NCBI RefSeq assembly: GCF_003268475.1
Contig: NZ_MCIF01000002.1
Span: 947,261-1,011,260 of the forward strand
Origin: Thermogemmatispora tikiterensis
Lineage (GTDB): Bacteria; Chloroflexota; Ktedonobacteria; Ktedonobacterales; Ktedonobacteraceae
DNA: 64,000 bases
Direction: 5' to 3'
Shown: positions 45,811-54,699 of the stretch, piece after piece
How the letters are laid out: each line of letters opens with the position of its first letter
Position numbering within the stretch: the first letter of the stretch is position 1
The notes under the pieces: model-generated
What the model was told of the DNA's origin: nothing
The model's input: only the letters and a program-made list of their open reading frames with translations
Databases searched by the model: none
Translations under genes and position numbers: made by a program

Positions 45811-48222
45811 TCAGCCAGACGACGGCCCGCCAGGAGCCTCCTCCCCGCCCGACGAGCGCGTCTGCGGCCCCTCCTCCAGCGGCGGCAGCGGCTGCGTGCG
45901 AGCCGTATCCAGTCTCTGAGTGACTGGAGCCGAGATAGCAGGCGCCTCTTCCCCGGCCAGCAGGGCCGCCCGGGCCTGGGCCGCCTGCTCCAGCGTTGCA
46001 TCCAGCGCCAGGGCCCGCTCCAGATCGGTCAGGGCCTCCTCACGACGCCCGAGGGCAGCCAGGACCTGGCCGCGGCAGACCAACGCCCAGGCATAGTCTG
46101 GTCGCAGGGCCAGAGCCTGAGCCAGGCAGGTCAGCGCCTCCTCGTAGTGGCCCAACAGGCGACAGACCTCACCGCGCTCACCCCAGGCCCGCGCCTCGTG
46201 CGGACTGATCGCTAAGGCTCGCTCCAGATCGGCCAGGGCCTGCTCATAAGCGCCGCGCAGGCGACAGACCTCGGCCCGATGCACCAGCGCCCAGACATAG
46301 CCCTCATCCAGAGCAAGCGCGCGCTCAAAATCCTGCAGCGCCTCCTCATAGCGTCCCAGGCGGGTATAGACCTGGCCGCGACTGGCCCAGGAACGCGCAT
46401 CGAGCGGATTGAGCGTCACCACCCGCGTCAGATCCTCCAGCGCCTCACTGTAGCGGCGCAGGCGGCGCAAGACACGCGAGCGCTCTACAAAAGCCCACAG
46501 ATTCGTCTCATCCAGCGCAATGGCCTGACTGAGATCGACGAGCGCCTCCGTATAGGCCTGGCGGTAGCGCTGCACACGCCCACGGAAAAAGAAGGCCGCA
46601 GCCCGCGCCCGCGGCGGTAGCTCGGCGATCTGGCAGAGCCGATCAAAGAGGCGCAACCCCGTTGCCCAGTCGCCTTCCTCCATCGCTCGCAGCCCGGCCT
46701 GCATCAGTTCCAACAGCTCGCGCTGCTCGCGCTCCAGCGTCCGGCGGACCTCCTCCAGGGCGGCCATCTCCACCAGGCGGGCCGCAAAGCGGCGATCCTG
46801 GTAGAGCGCCTGCATAAAGCAGCTCAGCAGCGCGTTCCAGCCGCTGTGGAGGTCGGCCAGCAGCCCGTGATAGAGAGTGTTGAGCGTTCCCTCCTGCCAG
46901 CGAGCCGCCTGCCAGTGCTCCTGTCCATCAGCGTAGAGCGCCTCCAGTTGCTGGCGGTAGAAGGTCGCCAGGCAACCCTGGAGCTCGCGATAGCCGACCG
47001 GACTGCGGCGGCGCAGATACTCCAGCATCATGCGTCGAACCACCGAATGGTAGCGCCAGCCCTCGCCGCGCTCGCTGACAAACGGCAGCGCAATCAACCA
47101 GCTAAAGACGCGCTCCACATGGGGAGCCTGCTCGCCCAGGGCGCAGCGCAGCAGGCAGGCCAGCACATCGCGATTGAGCACCCGTGGCAGCGCCCCCAAC
47201 AGGGCCGCCTCCCGCAGGACTGGATCGTGCACCCAGCGCAGAAAACGCTCGACCATATCCCCCGCCGGCAGCACCGCATAGGAAGCCCCCCCACTCTCAC
47301 GCGGCGCCGCCAGCCAGCTCATCAGGACTGGCAGCCGGCCCGAGACTTCGATAATCTCCTGGCGCCGCAGCGGATCGCGCACATGGTAGAGATCCAGAAA
47401 GGCCTCGGCCTCCTCCTCCGTGAAGACATCCAGGCGAATCACGCGCGTCACCCCGCGCAAGACGCCCCACTCGTTATCTAGCGGATCACGCCCGGCCAGC
47501 ACCAGGCGGATACGCCCCGACGGCCTATACTCGGGCAGGCGCAGTAACCACCAGAAGAGAGCCGGGCGCGTCGCCTCCAGATTATCGAGACAGAGCAGCA
47601 CCGGCCAGCGCTCGGCGATCCGATTGAGATCGGCAAAGAAGAGCTGGCTGAGGACGTGCTCCGGCTCGCGCAGCAGCTCGATCTCTTCGCGATTGCCCAG
47701 CTTACGCAGCAGATAGCGCCCCCACTCGCTGGCCAGTTCCTCGACCTCCTCCAGCGACAGATAGGAAAAGGCGGGGCCAACCACCGGTAGCATTTCGCCG
47801 GCCACAAAGGCCAGGCGTAGCAGCATACGCACCGACAGGCCCCCCTGGCCGCGCGGCGCCTGGGGATCATTCTCAATCTCATGCAAGCGCTGGTAGTAGA
47901 GGCGATGACGATCTTCAAAGGCTTTGAGGCGCAAACCGTGCTGATCGAACTGAGCGGCCAGATGACCTAAGACGGCCAACACATCACGCTGGCGCTCGTC
48001 GCACTCGGCGACCAGAAAGCCCAGCTCACGGGCCATAGCCTGGAAGCGCCGCAGCAGCGTCGTCTTGCCAACGCCGGCCTGGCCAGTGAGATAAAAGATG
48101 AGCGTGCGCGGCGGCACGCGACGGAGCTCCTCCAGAAAGAGCGTCAGCTCCTGCTCGCGTCCCACAAAGCGCTCGTTCTCGCTCTGATGAATAATCTGGC
48201 TCCAGTCCTGGCCTAACGCCAT
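45811..48222 (-). CDS. STAND-type NTPase with C-terminal TPR repeats
   Basis: An 803-residue protein. After FVGREQEL, residues about 45-60 carry the P-loop LTGQAGVGKTTLL, Walker B is VLLCLDNLE and a later GRDPL fits the sensor of STAND/NB-ARC-like ATPases. A winged-helix-like region follows (VLAGRDP to YHSVVRRMMLEYLRR). The last 270 residues are about seven tetratricopeptide repeats (for example RYEEALQDFERALALDEGY). STAND proteins are molecular switches that oligomerise on ligand binding; the TPR part is the likely sensor. No effector domain such as TIR, protease or nuclease is fused at the N-terminus, so the output must be by a partner or by the small N-terminus. AAGGAG is 8 bases before the ATG. 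It ends 52 bases from the MutS-like gene. Confidence 0.87.
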   Translation of the reverse strand: MALGQDWSQIIHQSENERFVGREQELTLFLEELRRVPPRTLIFYLTGQAGVGKTTLLRRFQAMARELGFLVAECDERQRDVLAVLGHLAAQFDQHGLRLKAFEDRHRLYYQRLHEIENDPQAPRGQGGLSVRMLLRLAFVAGEMLPVVGPAFSYLSLEEVEELASEWGRYLLRKLGNREEIELLREPEHVLSQLFFADLNRIAERWPVLLCLDNLEATRPALFWWLLRLPEYRPSGRIRLVLAGRDPLDNEWGVLRGVTRVIRLDVFTEEEAEAFLDLYHVRDPLRRQEIIEVSGRLPVLMSWLAAPRESGGASYAVLPAGDMVERFLRWVHDPVLREAALLGALPRVLNRDVLACLLRCALGEQAPHVERVFSWLIALPFVSERGEGWRYHSVVRRMMLEYLRRRSPVGYRELQGCLATFYRQQLEALYADGQEHWQAARWQEGTLNTLYHGLLADLHSGWNALLSCFMQALYQDRRFAARLVEMAALEEVRRTLEREQRELLELMQAGLRAMEEGDWATGLRLFDRLCQIAELPPRARAAAFFFRGRVQRYRQAYTEALVDLSQAIALDETNLWAFVERSRVLRRLRRYSEALEDLTRVVTLNPLDARSWASRGQVYTRLGRYEEALQDFERALALDEGYVWALVHRAEVCRLRGAYEQALADLERALAISPHEARAWGERGEVCRLLGHYEEALTCLAQALALRPDYAWALVCRGQVLAALGRREEALTDLERALALDATLEQAAQARAALLAGEEAPAISAPVTQRLDTARTQPLPPLEEGPQTRSSGGEEAPGGPSSG

Positions 48223-48350
48223 CAGTTCGCTCCTTGCATACAGAATCAGCTATCAGCGCGGGCCAGTGTTGTGCTCCCCCGCTCCGGCTTTGCTGCCCTC
48301 CCGAACAGCCGAAGCCAAAGTCGGAGCGCATCGGCAGCCTGTAGCGCTCG

Positions 48351-49178
48351 CTAGTGATCCTCCGCCGAAGAAGGATCGGCAGCGGCCTGCGCGGGTTCCG
48401 TCTCCTCTTCGGCGACCAGGCCGCCTGCATAGCGGCACTCGTTTAGTAAAGGACAGCCAGGACAGCGCGGGCGCTGCGCCAGGCAGACGCGCCGTCCGTG
48501 GCGAATCAGATTGACATGCAGGGGATAGACCCAGGCCGGGGGCGTCATCTGAGCCAGAAGCAGATGGGCCTGCTCGGCGCTCACCTGCGGCCCGAGCAAG
48601 CCCAGGCGGCGCGCCACCCGATGCACGTGCGTATCGACCGGCATCACCGGCCAGCCCAACGCGAACAACAGCACACAAGCCGCCGTCTTTGGTCCCACGC
48701 CTGGCAGCTTCTGCAAATACTCCCAGGCTTCCAACGGCTGGCGGCGCTGCAGCTCGGCAGACAAGAAAGCCTCCAACGTCCCCGTCTCGGTCGCAGGCGG
48801 CGAGGGCTGGGCCTGGGCCTGGGCCGCCTGCTGGCGCGCCAGCTCAGCCAGCACCTCCTGAATACGGCGGGCCTTCACATTGGCCAGGCCGCCACAGCGA
48901 ATGACCGCCGCCACCTGCTCACTCGGGACAGCAAGCAGCTCCTCCCACGAGGGGAAAGCGGCCCGCAACTGCCTGTAGGCCCGCTCCGAATTAGTATCCG
49001 AGGTATGCTGCGACAGAATCGTCCCCACCAGCTCCCCCAATGGCTCGCCCGAGGGCCGCCAGACAGGCTCACCATAGACCTCCAGGAGTCGCCGGTAGAC
49101 ACGCGCCAGGTGCGCCGGTGGCCGCCCCTCGCCGCTGGCAGGCTGCGACCCTGGGACAGCCGCATCAGACAACATCAT
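48351..49178 (-). CDS. nth: Endonuclease III-like DNA glycosylase/AP lyase
   Basis: A 275-residue base-excision repair enzyme that removes oxidised pyrimidines and nicks abasic sites. The HhH-GPD fold shows LPGVGPKTAACVL with the catalytic Lys164 and PVDTHVHRV with Asp182. Their spacing of 18 residues equals that of Lys120 and Asp138 in E. coli endonuclease III. The [4Fe-4S] ligands C-x6-C-x2-C-x5-C are present in CLAQRPRCPGCPLLNEC. A Gln/Ala-rich insertion (about 110-140) and an acidic C-terminal tail make it longer than the usual 210 residues. The ATG at 49178 has GGAGGTGGG upstream. It lies between the STAND gene and the helicase gene on the same strand, and co-transcription with the helicase is possible. 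Confidence 0.93.
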   Translation of the reverse strand: MMLSDAAVPGSQPASGEGRPPAHLARVYRRLLEVYGEPVWRPSGEPLGELVGTILSQHTSDTNSERAYRQLRAAFPSWEELLAVPSEQVAAVIRCGGLANVKARRIQEVLAELARQQAAQAQAQPSPPATETGTLEAFLSAELQRRQPLEAWEYLQKLPGVGPKTAACVLLFALGWPVMPVDTHVHRVARRLGLLGPQVSAEQAHLLLAQMTPPAWVYPLHVNLIRHGRRVCLAQRPRCPGCPLLNECRYAGGLVAEEETEPAQAAADPSSAEDH

Positions 49179-49340
49179 CTTCTGAGAAACCCACCTCCAG
49201 GAGACTGCCGACAGCCGTTCGCCACAGCGAGACCAGGCTGTCTTTCGTTGTATTCTAGTATACCGCCCGCCATACAGCAACCGCCGCCCCGGGCCGACTT
49301 GCCGTCTTCTCACGGGGCCAGATGCAGGCCCTGCGCAGGC

Positions 49341-51479
49341 TCAGGCCAGGTTCCAATAGGCGGCATCGAAGCCCTCCAGCAAAGGCGAGGAAGCCTCTGA
49401 GGGCACCACCACCAGCAAGGCCCGCATCGCTCGCGTCATCCCCACAAAGAGCGTCCGTCGATCGATGGCCTGCAGCTCGCTCTGCTCCTCGGCGCTCAGA
49501 GCCGACAGAGCGCTCCGCGGCCAGCTTCCATCAGTGAAGCCGGCCAGCGCCACCACCGGAAACTCCAGGCCCTTCGCCGACGGCAGGGTCAGCACCTTCA
49601 CCCCTGCCGCCTCCAGGTCCAGCTCATGGCTGCGCATAAAACGGGCTGGCAGGCCCTGGGCTTGCAGATCCTCCGCCAGGAGGCGACCGGCCCGCACCGT
49701 CGGCGTCAGCACGGCGCAGGCCCCAATCCCCAGCCGCAGCTCGTGGGCCGCCGCCGGCAGGAAGCGCCGCAGGAGATCGACCTCCTCAGCCCGCGAAGCC
49801 ACGCGTCGCAGGGCCGGCACCGGCCCGCTATGTACGTAGCGCCGCTCGCCCGACTCGCTCTCCAGCTCGCCTGACTCCTGGGCCTGCAAATAGGCCCGTG
49901 CCGCCTCGGCGATCTCGCGCGTCGAACGATAATTGACCGTCAAGACCGAGGTACGCCCGCGAAAGCGCAGCAACTCATGGACCTCCGTCCAGGCAAAACC
50001 GCTGCCATAGATCGACTGATTCGCATCCGCCGTAATGAAGAGCAGCCGCGGATCGCGGCAGAGCAAGACCAGCAGACGCAAGGCCGCCGGATCAAGATCC
50101 TGAGCCTCATCGATCAGCACCGCATCGTAGCAAGGTGGGAACCATCCAGCCGCGGCACACTCCGCCGCACGGACCCGCATCTGTTGCCAGGTCTCCTTAC
50201 CCCGCAGACGGACCAGGGCCACAAAGCGCTCATAGAGCGCCCACACAGCCCGGCGCTGCAGCGGCGAAAGCGCCACCCGCCGGCCCGGGCGCGGCGCCCG
50301 CAAATACGCCTCCAGCGAAGGGATCTGACGCGCCAGAATGACCTGCGTCAACTCGCGCCGCAGGTACTCTGCCCCGAGCTGCGACAGAGCCTGACGCTGC
50401 GCCCGCTGCTGAGCCGGCGACCCTGTGAAACACACCGTCTCCAGGGCCTGCGCAAAGAGCTGCTGCTCCTCCTGGGGCGTCAGCGGCCTGGGAGGCTCCC
50501 CCAGACTGCTGAGAAGCTGAAAGATCAGACGATCTGCTGTCTGCACCTCTACACAGCCTAGATCAACCCCTGGCAACTGACGCAGCAGTTGTTCACTTGA
50601 ACGCACCAGCGCATTCGTATAGGTTGTAAACAGCAGGCGCGCCTCTTCCCGCCCCTGACGGCGCAGCTCCTCCTGGATGGCCCGCACGCGATAGAGCGCA
50701 ATCATACTCTTCCCTGTGCCCGGGCCCCCCTTGAGCAGCGTCGGCCCACCCGAGTGCAGGCCACGCCGCACAAAGGTCTCCTGCTCCGGCGAGAGGTGCA
50801 GCAAAAAACCGACCAGCTCCCCCTGGCGATACCGCAGCAGATCCTCGACATCGCTCAGCAGATAGTCGGGCTGCTGGAGCACCGAGACCAGGGGCCGCTC
50901 AAACATATGTTGATCGATCAGCAGCAAATACTCATCGGGCACCCCCGGGCAATCCAGCAAGTCCTCCTGAGTTGTCAGGGGCAGCAGGCGAGCATGAAAG
51001 GCCGGCGGCACCCCCAGGCGGCTGAGCAGCTCGGGTGTGATCGGCTCGGGCAGCGCGCGCTTGGGTGGCGGCTGAGGGGCCAGCCAGCGCTCCCAGTAGG
51101 CCGGGGCTGACTGCGCAGCCGTCTGCCGCTCCTCCTCAGCGGCCCCTTCGGCGGCGGCCACCAGCGCGAGGGCCGCCGTCCCATCCGGGACAGCAGCGTC
51201 CAGCTCGCCGTCGTAAGTTGCCTGATCGCGCCGGCGCAGAGCCAGTACACAGATATATGGGCGCTTCAGGGTGTAGAAAATGCGAAAAACCCCGCAGCGC
51301 AAGCGATAGACCGGTATTCCCATATGGCGCACCTGACAGCGCGTGTGGCCATCGGGATAGGGGTCGATCAAGAGGAGATTGAGCTTTTCGATCACCAGGC
51401 GGATCTCTTTGGGAGAGAGAGTTTGTAATGCGCGAAGAAATTCAGGTTTTTGCAAGAGACACCAATCACCAGCGGCCAT
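49341..51479 (-). CDS. RelE/ParE-like domain fused to UvrD-type superfamily 1 helicase
   Basis: A 712-residue protein in two parts. Residues about 1-85 resemble a RelE/ParE toxin fold: QKPEFLRALQTLSPKEIRLV, LLIDPYPDGHTRCQV, IPVYRLRCGVFRIFYTL and a final strand ICVLALRRRD. The remainder is an SF1 helicase: GGPGTGKSMIAL (motif I, about 250), VLIDEAQDLDP (motif II, about 453), TADANQSIY (III), VNYRSTREIA (IV), AKGLEFPVVAL (V) and FVGMTRAMRALL (VI). Such helicases unwind or remodel DNA in repair; the toxin-like domain may recognise ribosome or nucleic acid, or may only mediate binding. No antitoxin gene is adjacent. GGAGG lies 8 bases before the ATG at 51479. A strong palindrome is 80 bases upstream. 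Confidence 0.88.
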   Translation of the reverse strand: MAAGDWCLLQKPEFLRALQTLSPKEIRLVIEKLNLLLIDPYPDGHTRCQVRHMGIPVYRLRCGVFRIFYTLKRPYICVLALRRRDQATYDGELDAAVPDGTAALALVAAAEGAAEEERQTAAQSAPAYWERWLAPQPPPKRALPEPITPELLSRLGVPPAFHARLLPLTTQEDLLDCPGVPDEYLLLIDQHMFERPLVSVLQQPDYLLSDVEDLLRYRQGELVGFLLHLSPEQETFVRRGLHSGGPTLLKGGPGTGKSMIALYRVRAIQEELRRQGREEARLLFTTYTNALVRSSEQLLRQLPGVDLGCVEVQTADRLIFQLLSSLGEPPRPLTPQEEQQLFAQALETVCFTGSPAQQRAQRQALSQLGAEYLRRELTQVILARQIPSLEAYLRAPRPGRRVALSPLQRRAVWALYERFVALVRLRGKETWQQMRVRAAECAAAGWFPPCYDAVLIDEAQDLDPAALRLLVLLCRDPRLLFITADANQSIYGSGFAWTEVHELLRFRGRTSVLTVNYRSTREIAEAARAYLQAQESGELESESGERRYVHSGPVPALRRVASRAEEVDLLRRFLPAAAHELRLGIGACAVLTPTVRAGRLLAEDLQAQGLPARFMRSHELDLEAAGVKVLTLPSAKGLEFPVVALAGFTDGSWPRSALSALSAEEQSELQAIDRRTLFVGMTRAMRALLVVVPSEASSPLLEGFDAAYWNLA

Positions 51480-51887
51480 CAGCGTACCCTCCAACAAACG
51501 CACCCCGCGGGGCGACTACCTGGCAGTCAACTTCTTTATATCAATGTATATTACCATTATTTCCACTGGAAATAAAACGCGCCCAAGTCACAGATTTAGC
51601 AGGTAGCTCCACGGCAGCAAATCCCTGAAGGAGAGGCCGCTCACCTCCCGACGGAAGAAGAGGAGAGGACGCGCGCCAGGAATATCCATCAGCAGTGCAG
51701 GAAGCAAGCGCTCAGGGAGAGGGAGGCCCAGCCCTGCCCTCGTGTTGAGAGTCTGGGCTGGGCCTCTGGGGAGGGAAAGCAAGCACAGGGACAGAATGAA
51801 CCATCTGGCCTGTCCCCGCCGGTTGCGCTCACCGCGCGGGCAACAGGAGCGGCAGAGCAGGCAGGCGCCTGTTATCCTCCGCCGGAC
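51480..51887. other. Intergenic region with palindrome and terminator-like hairpin
   Basis: Next to the helicase start is TTATTTCCA-C-TGGAAATAA (51557-51575), a perfect palindrome with 9-bp arms in AT-rich sequence and a candidate operator. Nearer the GH1 gene, GAGGCCCAGCCC (51723-51734) and GGGCTGGGCCTC (51755-51766) form a 12-bp hairpin about 120 bases past its stop, a likely end of the beta-glucan operon. No gene is supported. Confidence 0.55.
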
Positions 51888-53288
51888 TCAGCAGCAGCGC
51901 GAGCGAGCGTGAAAAGACTGCAGCAGGGCCGCATACCAGTGAGCGCTCTCCTTCATCACACGCCGCTGCGAGGCATAATCAACATAGACAATGCCGAAAC
52001 GCTTACGGTAGCCCTCGGCCCACTCGAAATTATCGAGCAGGGACCAGACGAAATAGCCACAGAGCGGCGCCCCCTGCTCCAGAGCCTCGGCACAGGCATT
52101 GATATACGATGCCAGGTAAGCCACACGACGCGGGTCGTGGACCGTCTCGCCTCCATCCCACTCATCGGGGAAAGCCGCCCCATTTTCCGTCACATAGAGC
52201 CGCTGCACTGGATACTCGCGGCTCACATCGAGCAGGAGATCACGCAGGCCCTGGGGGAAGATCTCCCAGGCCATATCAGTATAACAGGCATTGGGGACAG
52301 GCGAGACCGTTCGACACTGATCGGCCAGCGGCGGCTCCGGCGAACCGCGCACCAGCATGCGGGAATAGTTATTGACCCCGAGAAAATCGAGAGGGGCCGC
52401 AATCAGCTCCAGATCGCCCTCCTCGATGGGCGGCGGATTGAGGCCCAAAGCCGCAAAGAGGCCCTCGGGATAGCACCCGCGGTAGAGCGGATCAAGGAAC
52501 CAGCGATTTGAGAACGCATGGGCCAGAGCCACATCGCGCTGCGTCTCCGGGCGTTCATCGGCGCCATAGACCTTCACCAGCACCTGAGCTGTGCCGATCT
52601 GTGCCTGCGCGGGCAAGATCGCCCGCATGCGGGGCAGGGCCAGCCCGTGCGCCAGCAAGAGATGATGCGCGGCATCGACCGCCGCCTGACGATCGCGCAG
52701 GCCCGGAGCGTGCACGCCAATCCCGTAGCCCAGATAGGCGCTACACCACGGCTCATTGAGCGTCATCCAATGCAAGACGCGATCGCCAAGCCGGCGCGCC
52801 ACCACCTCCGCGTAGTCGGCGAAGGCGTAAGCTGTCGAGCGTGCCCGCCAGCCGCCCTCGTGTTCCAGGGCCGAAGGCAGGTCCCAATGATAGAGCGTAA
52901 CAAACGGCTGAATGCCCGCTTCCAGCAGCGCATCGACCAGGCGATCATAGAAATCCAGGCCCGCCTGATTCACCAGGCCACGCCCCTCGGGCAGTACCCG
53001 CGGCCAGGCGATTGAAAAGCGGTAGGCATTCAAGCCCAGGCGCGCCATCAGAGCCACATCCTCGCGATAGCGATGGTAATGATCCGCGGCCTGAGCGCCG
53101 CTCTGGCCATCGACAACCCTGCCCGGCGTCGCCGAAAAATCATCCCAGATCGAAGGGCCGCGGCCATCCTCAGCGACCGCCCCCTCCACCTGATACGAAG
53201 AAGTCGCGGCTCCCCAGAAGAAGCCAGTGGGGAAGCGTGCAGCCAGGTCCTCAACCGCCTGGAATGAGACAGTGGGGATACTCGTCAT
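51888..53288 (-). CDS. GH1 beta-glucosidase
   Basis: A 466-residue cytoplasmic retaining beta-glucosidase that would split cellobiose, laminaribiose or longer beta-glucosides into glucose. The N-terminal signature FFWGAATSSYQVEGA, the acid/base Glu179 in TLNEPW and the nucleophile Glu368 in YVTENG are all present, as are the glycone-binding residues in SLLDNFEWAEGY. The length is normal and there is no signal peptide. AGGAG precedes the ATG. It is the last gene of the locus with two oligopeptide-type permeases, a binding protein and a secreted GH16 glucanase, so it should act on imported beta-glucan oligosaccharides. Confidence 0.96.
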   Translation of the reverse strand: MTSIPTVSFQAVEDLAARFPTGFFWGAATSSYQVEGAVAEDGRGPSIWDDFSATPGRVVDGQSGAQAADHYHRYREDVALMARLGLNAYRFSIAWPRVLPEGRGLVNQAGLDFYDRLVDALLEAGIQPFVTLYHWDLPSALEHEGGWRARSTAYAFADYAEVVARRLGDRVLHWMTLNEPWCSAYLGYGIGVHAPGLRDRQAAVDAAHHLLLAHGLALPRMRAILPAQAQIGTAQVLVKVYGADERPETQRDVALAHAFSNRWFLDPLYRGCYPEGLFAALGLNPPPIEEGDLELIAAPLDFLGVNNYSRMLVRGSPEPPLADQCRTVSPVPNACYTDMAWEIFPQGLRDLLLDVSREYPVQRLYVTENGAAFPDEWDGGETVHDPRRVAYLASYINACAEALEQGAPLCGYFVWSLLDNFEWAEGYRKRFGIVYVDYASQRRVMKESAHWYAALLQSFHARSRCC

Positions 53289-53447
53289 GCGTTCTCCTGT
53301 TCTCTATCCTCTCGGGAATGATGGTCTCTCAAGCAAGAGAGTAAGCGACCAGCCGGCGGCGTCGAGAGAGAGGCCCTGGCCTCGCCCGGACGGAGAGAGT
53401 AGGCCCGCCACGGCAGAGGCCAGGGCCGGGCAGCGCGACACCCACCG

Positions 53448-54548
53448 CTAGCCGAGACTACGCGAGGCACCGAAAGGGGCCGTGCCCGTTCCAGAGCCGA
53501 CGCCCGTCCCAGCGGAGCGCGACAGCATCTGCCGCAGCAGGCGCTTGCTGGGCCGCGCCTCACTGCGCAGGCGAGGATTGGCCACCTCATCGATGCCGAA
53601 ATTGATCAAAGCCAGGCCGGCCCCCAGCAGGGCGATACAGAGGCCCGGGGCCGCGAACCACCACCAGGCCCCCAGCAGCAAGGCATCATTATTCTGGGCC
53701 CAGTAGAACATCGTGCCCCAGTCGACCACCGTCACATCGCCCAGGCCCAGGAACTCCAGGCCGGCGGCAGCCAGAATCACGTAGATCGCCGTGCTCACGA
53801 AACCGGCGGCCACAATAGCGATCTCATTCGGGAAAATCTCAAAGAAGATAATGCGCCAGGTCGACTCACCGCTGGAGCGGGCCGCCTCCACAAAATCGCG
53901 CCGGCGCAGCGACAACGTCTGCGCGCGCAGCACCCGCGCCTGATAGGCCCAGCTCGTCAGGGTGATCACCGCGGCCACCGTCAACGGCCCCTTAAAGGGC
54001 ACATAGGCGGCCAGCAGCACCGCCAGCGGGAAGCTCGGCAGCACCAGAAAGACATTGATCAGCAGCGAGAGCACCTCATCGACGATCCCTCCCAGGTAGC
54101 CGGCGCACAAGCCGACCAGCACCGAGATGGTGGTCACCACCAGGCCCGTCGCCAGCCCCCAGAGAATCGAGACCCGCGTGCCCACCACCAACTGACTAAA
54201 GATGTCCTGGCCGGTCTGCGTCGTCCCCAGCCAGTGGCTGGGCGATGGCGGCACCAGCACATCGTTCGACAAGGCGCTCGGGTCCGTATGGATAAAAAAC
54301 GGCCCAAAGATCGCCACCAGGAAGAAGAAGCCCACAATGCACATCCCCACCATCGCCTTGCGATTGAGCGTAAAGATGCGCCATAGACTCATCCAGGGCC
54401 GCTCAGACACTGGAGTCGGGGCCAGTGCCGGGCTGGCCTTGCCAGCTCCAGTCGACGCGGCGTCCAGCGCCGCGCCCGTCCTTGCTCCCGGCTGCAGCTC
54501 GCTGGCCGACGTGGCCGCTGGCTCTGGCGATTGAGGTAGCATAGCCAT
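53448..54548 (-). CDS. ABC transporter permease, DppC/OppC type
   Basis: A 366-residue inner-membrane permease of the peptide/nickel/oligosaccharide class. An Ala/Ser/Pro-rich cytoplasmic N-terminus of about 65 residues leads to the first helix (MVGMCIVGFFFLVAIFGPFF), a periplasmic-side loop with HWLGTTQTGQDIFSQLVVGTR, which is the hallmark of DppC, and the EAA loop RRRDFVEAARSSGESTWRIIFFEIFPN that contacts an ATPase. AAGGAG precedes the ATG. It pairs with the DppB-type gene 150 bases upstream. In several thermophiles this class imports cello- and laminari-oligosaccharides, which fits the neighbours. No ATP-binding subunit is encoded in the locus. Confidence 0.93.
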   Translation of the reverse strand: MAMLPQSPEPAATSASELQPGARTGAALDAASTGAGKASPALAPTPVSERPWMSLWRIFTLNRKAMVGMCIVGFFFLVAIFGPFFIHTDPSALSNDVLVPPSPSHWLGTTQTGQDIFSQLVVGTRVSILWGLATGLVVTTISVLVGLCAGYLGGIVDEVLSLLINVFLVLPSFPLAVLLAAYVPFKGPLTVAAVITLTSWAYQARVLRAQTLSLRRRDFVEAARSSGESTWRIIFFEIFPNEIAIVAAGFVSTAIYVILAAAGLEFLGLGDVTVVDWGTMFYWAQNNDALLLGAWWWFAAPGLCIALLGAGLALINFGIDEVANPRLRSEARPSKRLLRQMLSRSAGTGVGSGTGTAPFGASRSLG

Positions 54549-54699
54549 GATCGATCACTCCTTCTCTCTGTCTTCGATCTCTCAGCGCTGCTCAGGTCTG
54601 GGTCAGGGCCGGGCTGCCTGCCGTTCGTCCGCGGCCACGGAGCCGCCAACTGACCTCAGCGACAGACCACCTGTCACAGCCTGTCGATCGCCAGCGCCG

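Noticed and set aside
49341-51479. A complete toxin-antitoxin pair
   Set aside because: The toxin-like domain is fused to the helicase, and no small antitoxin gene flanks it.
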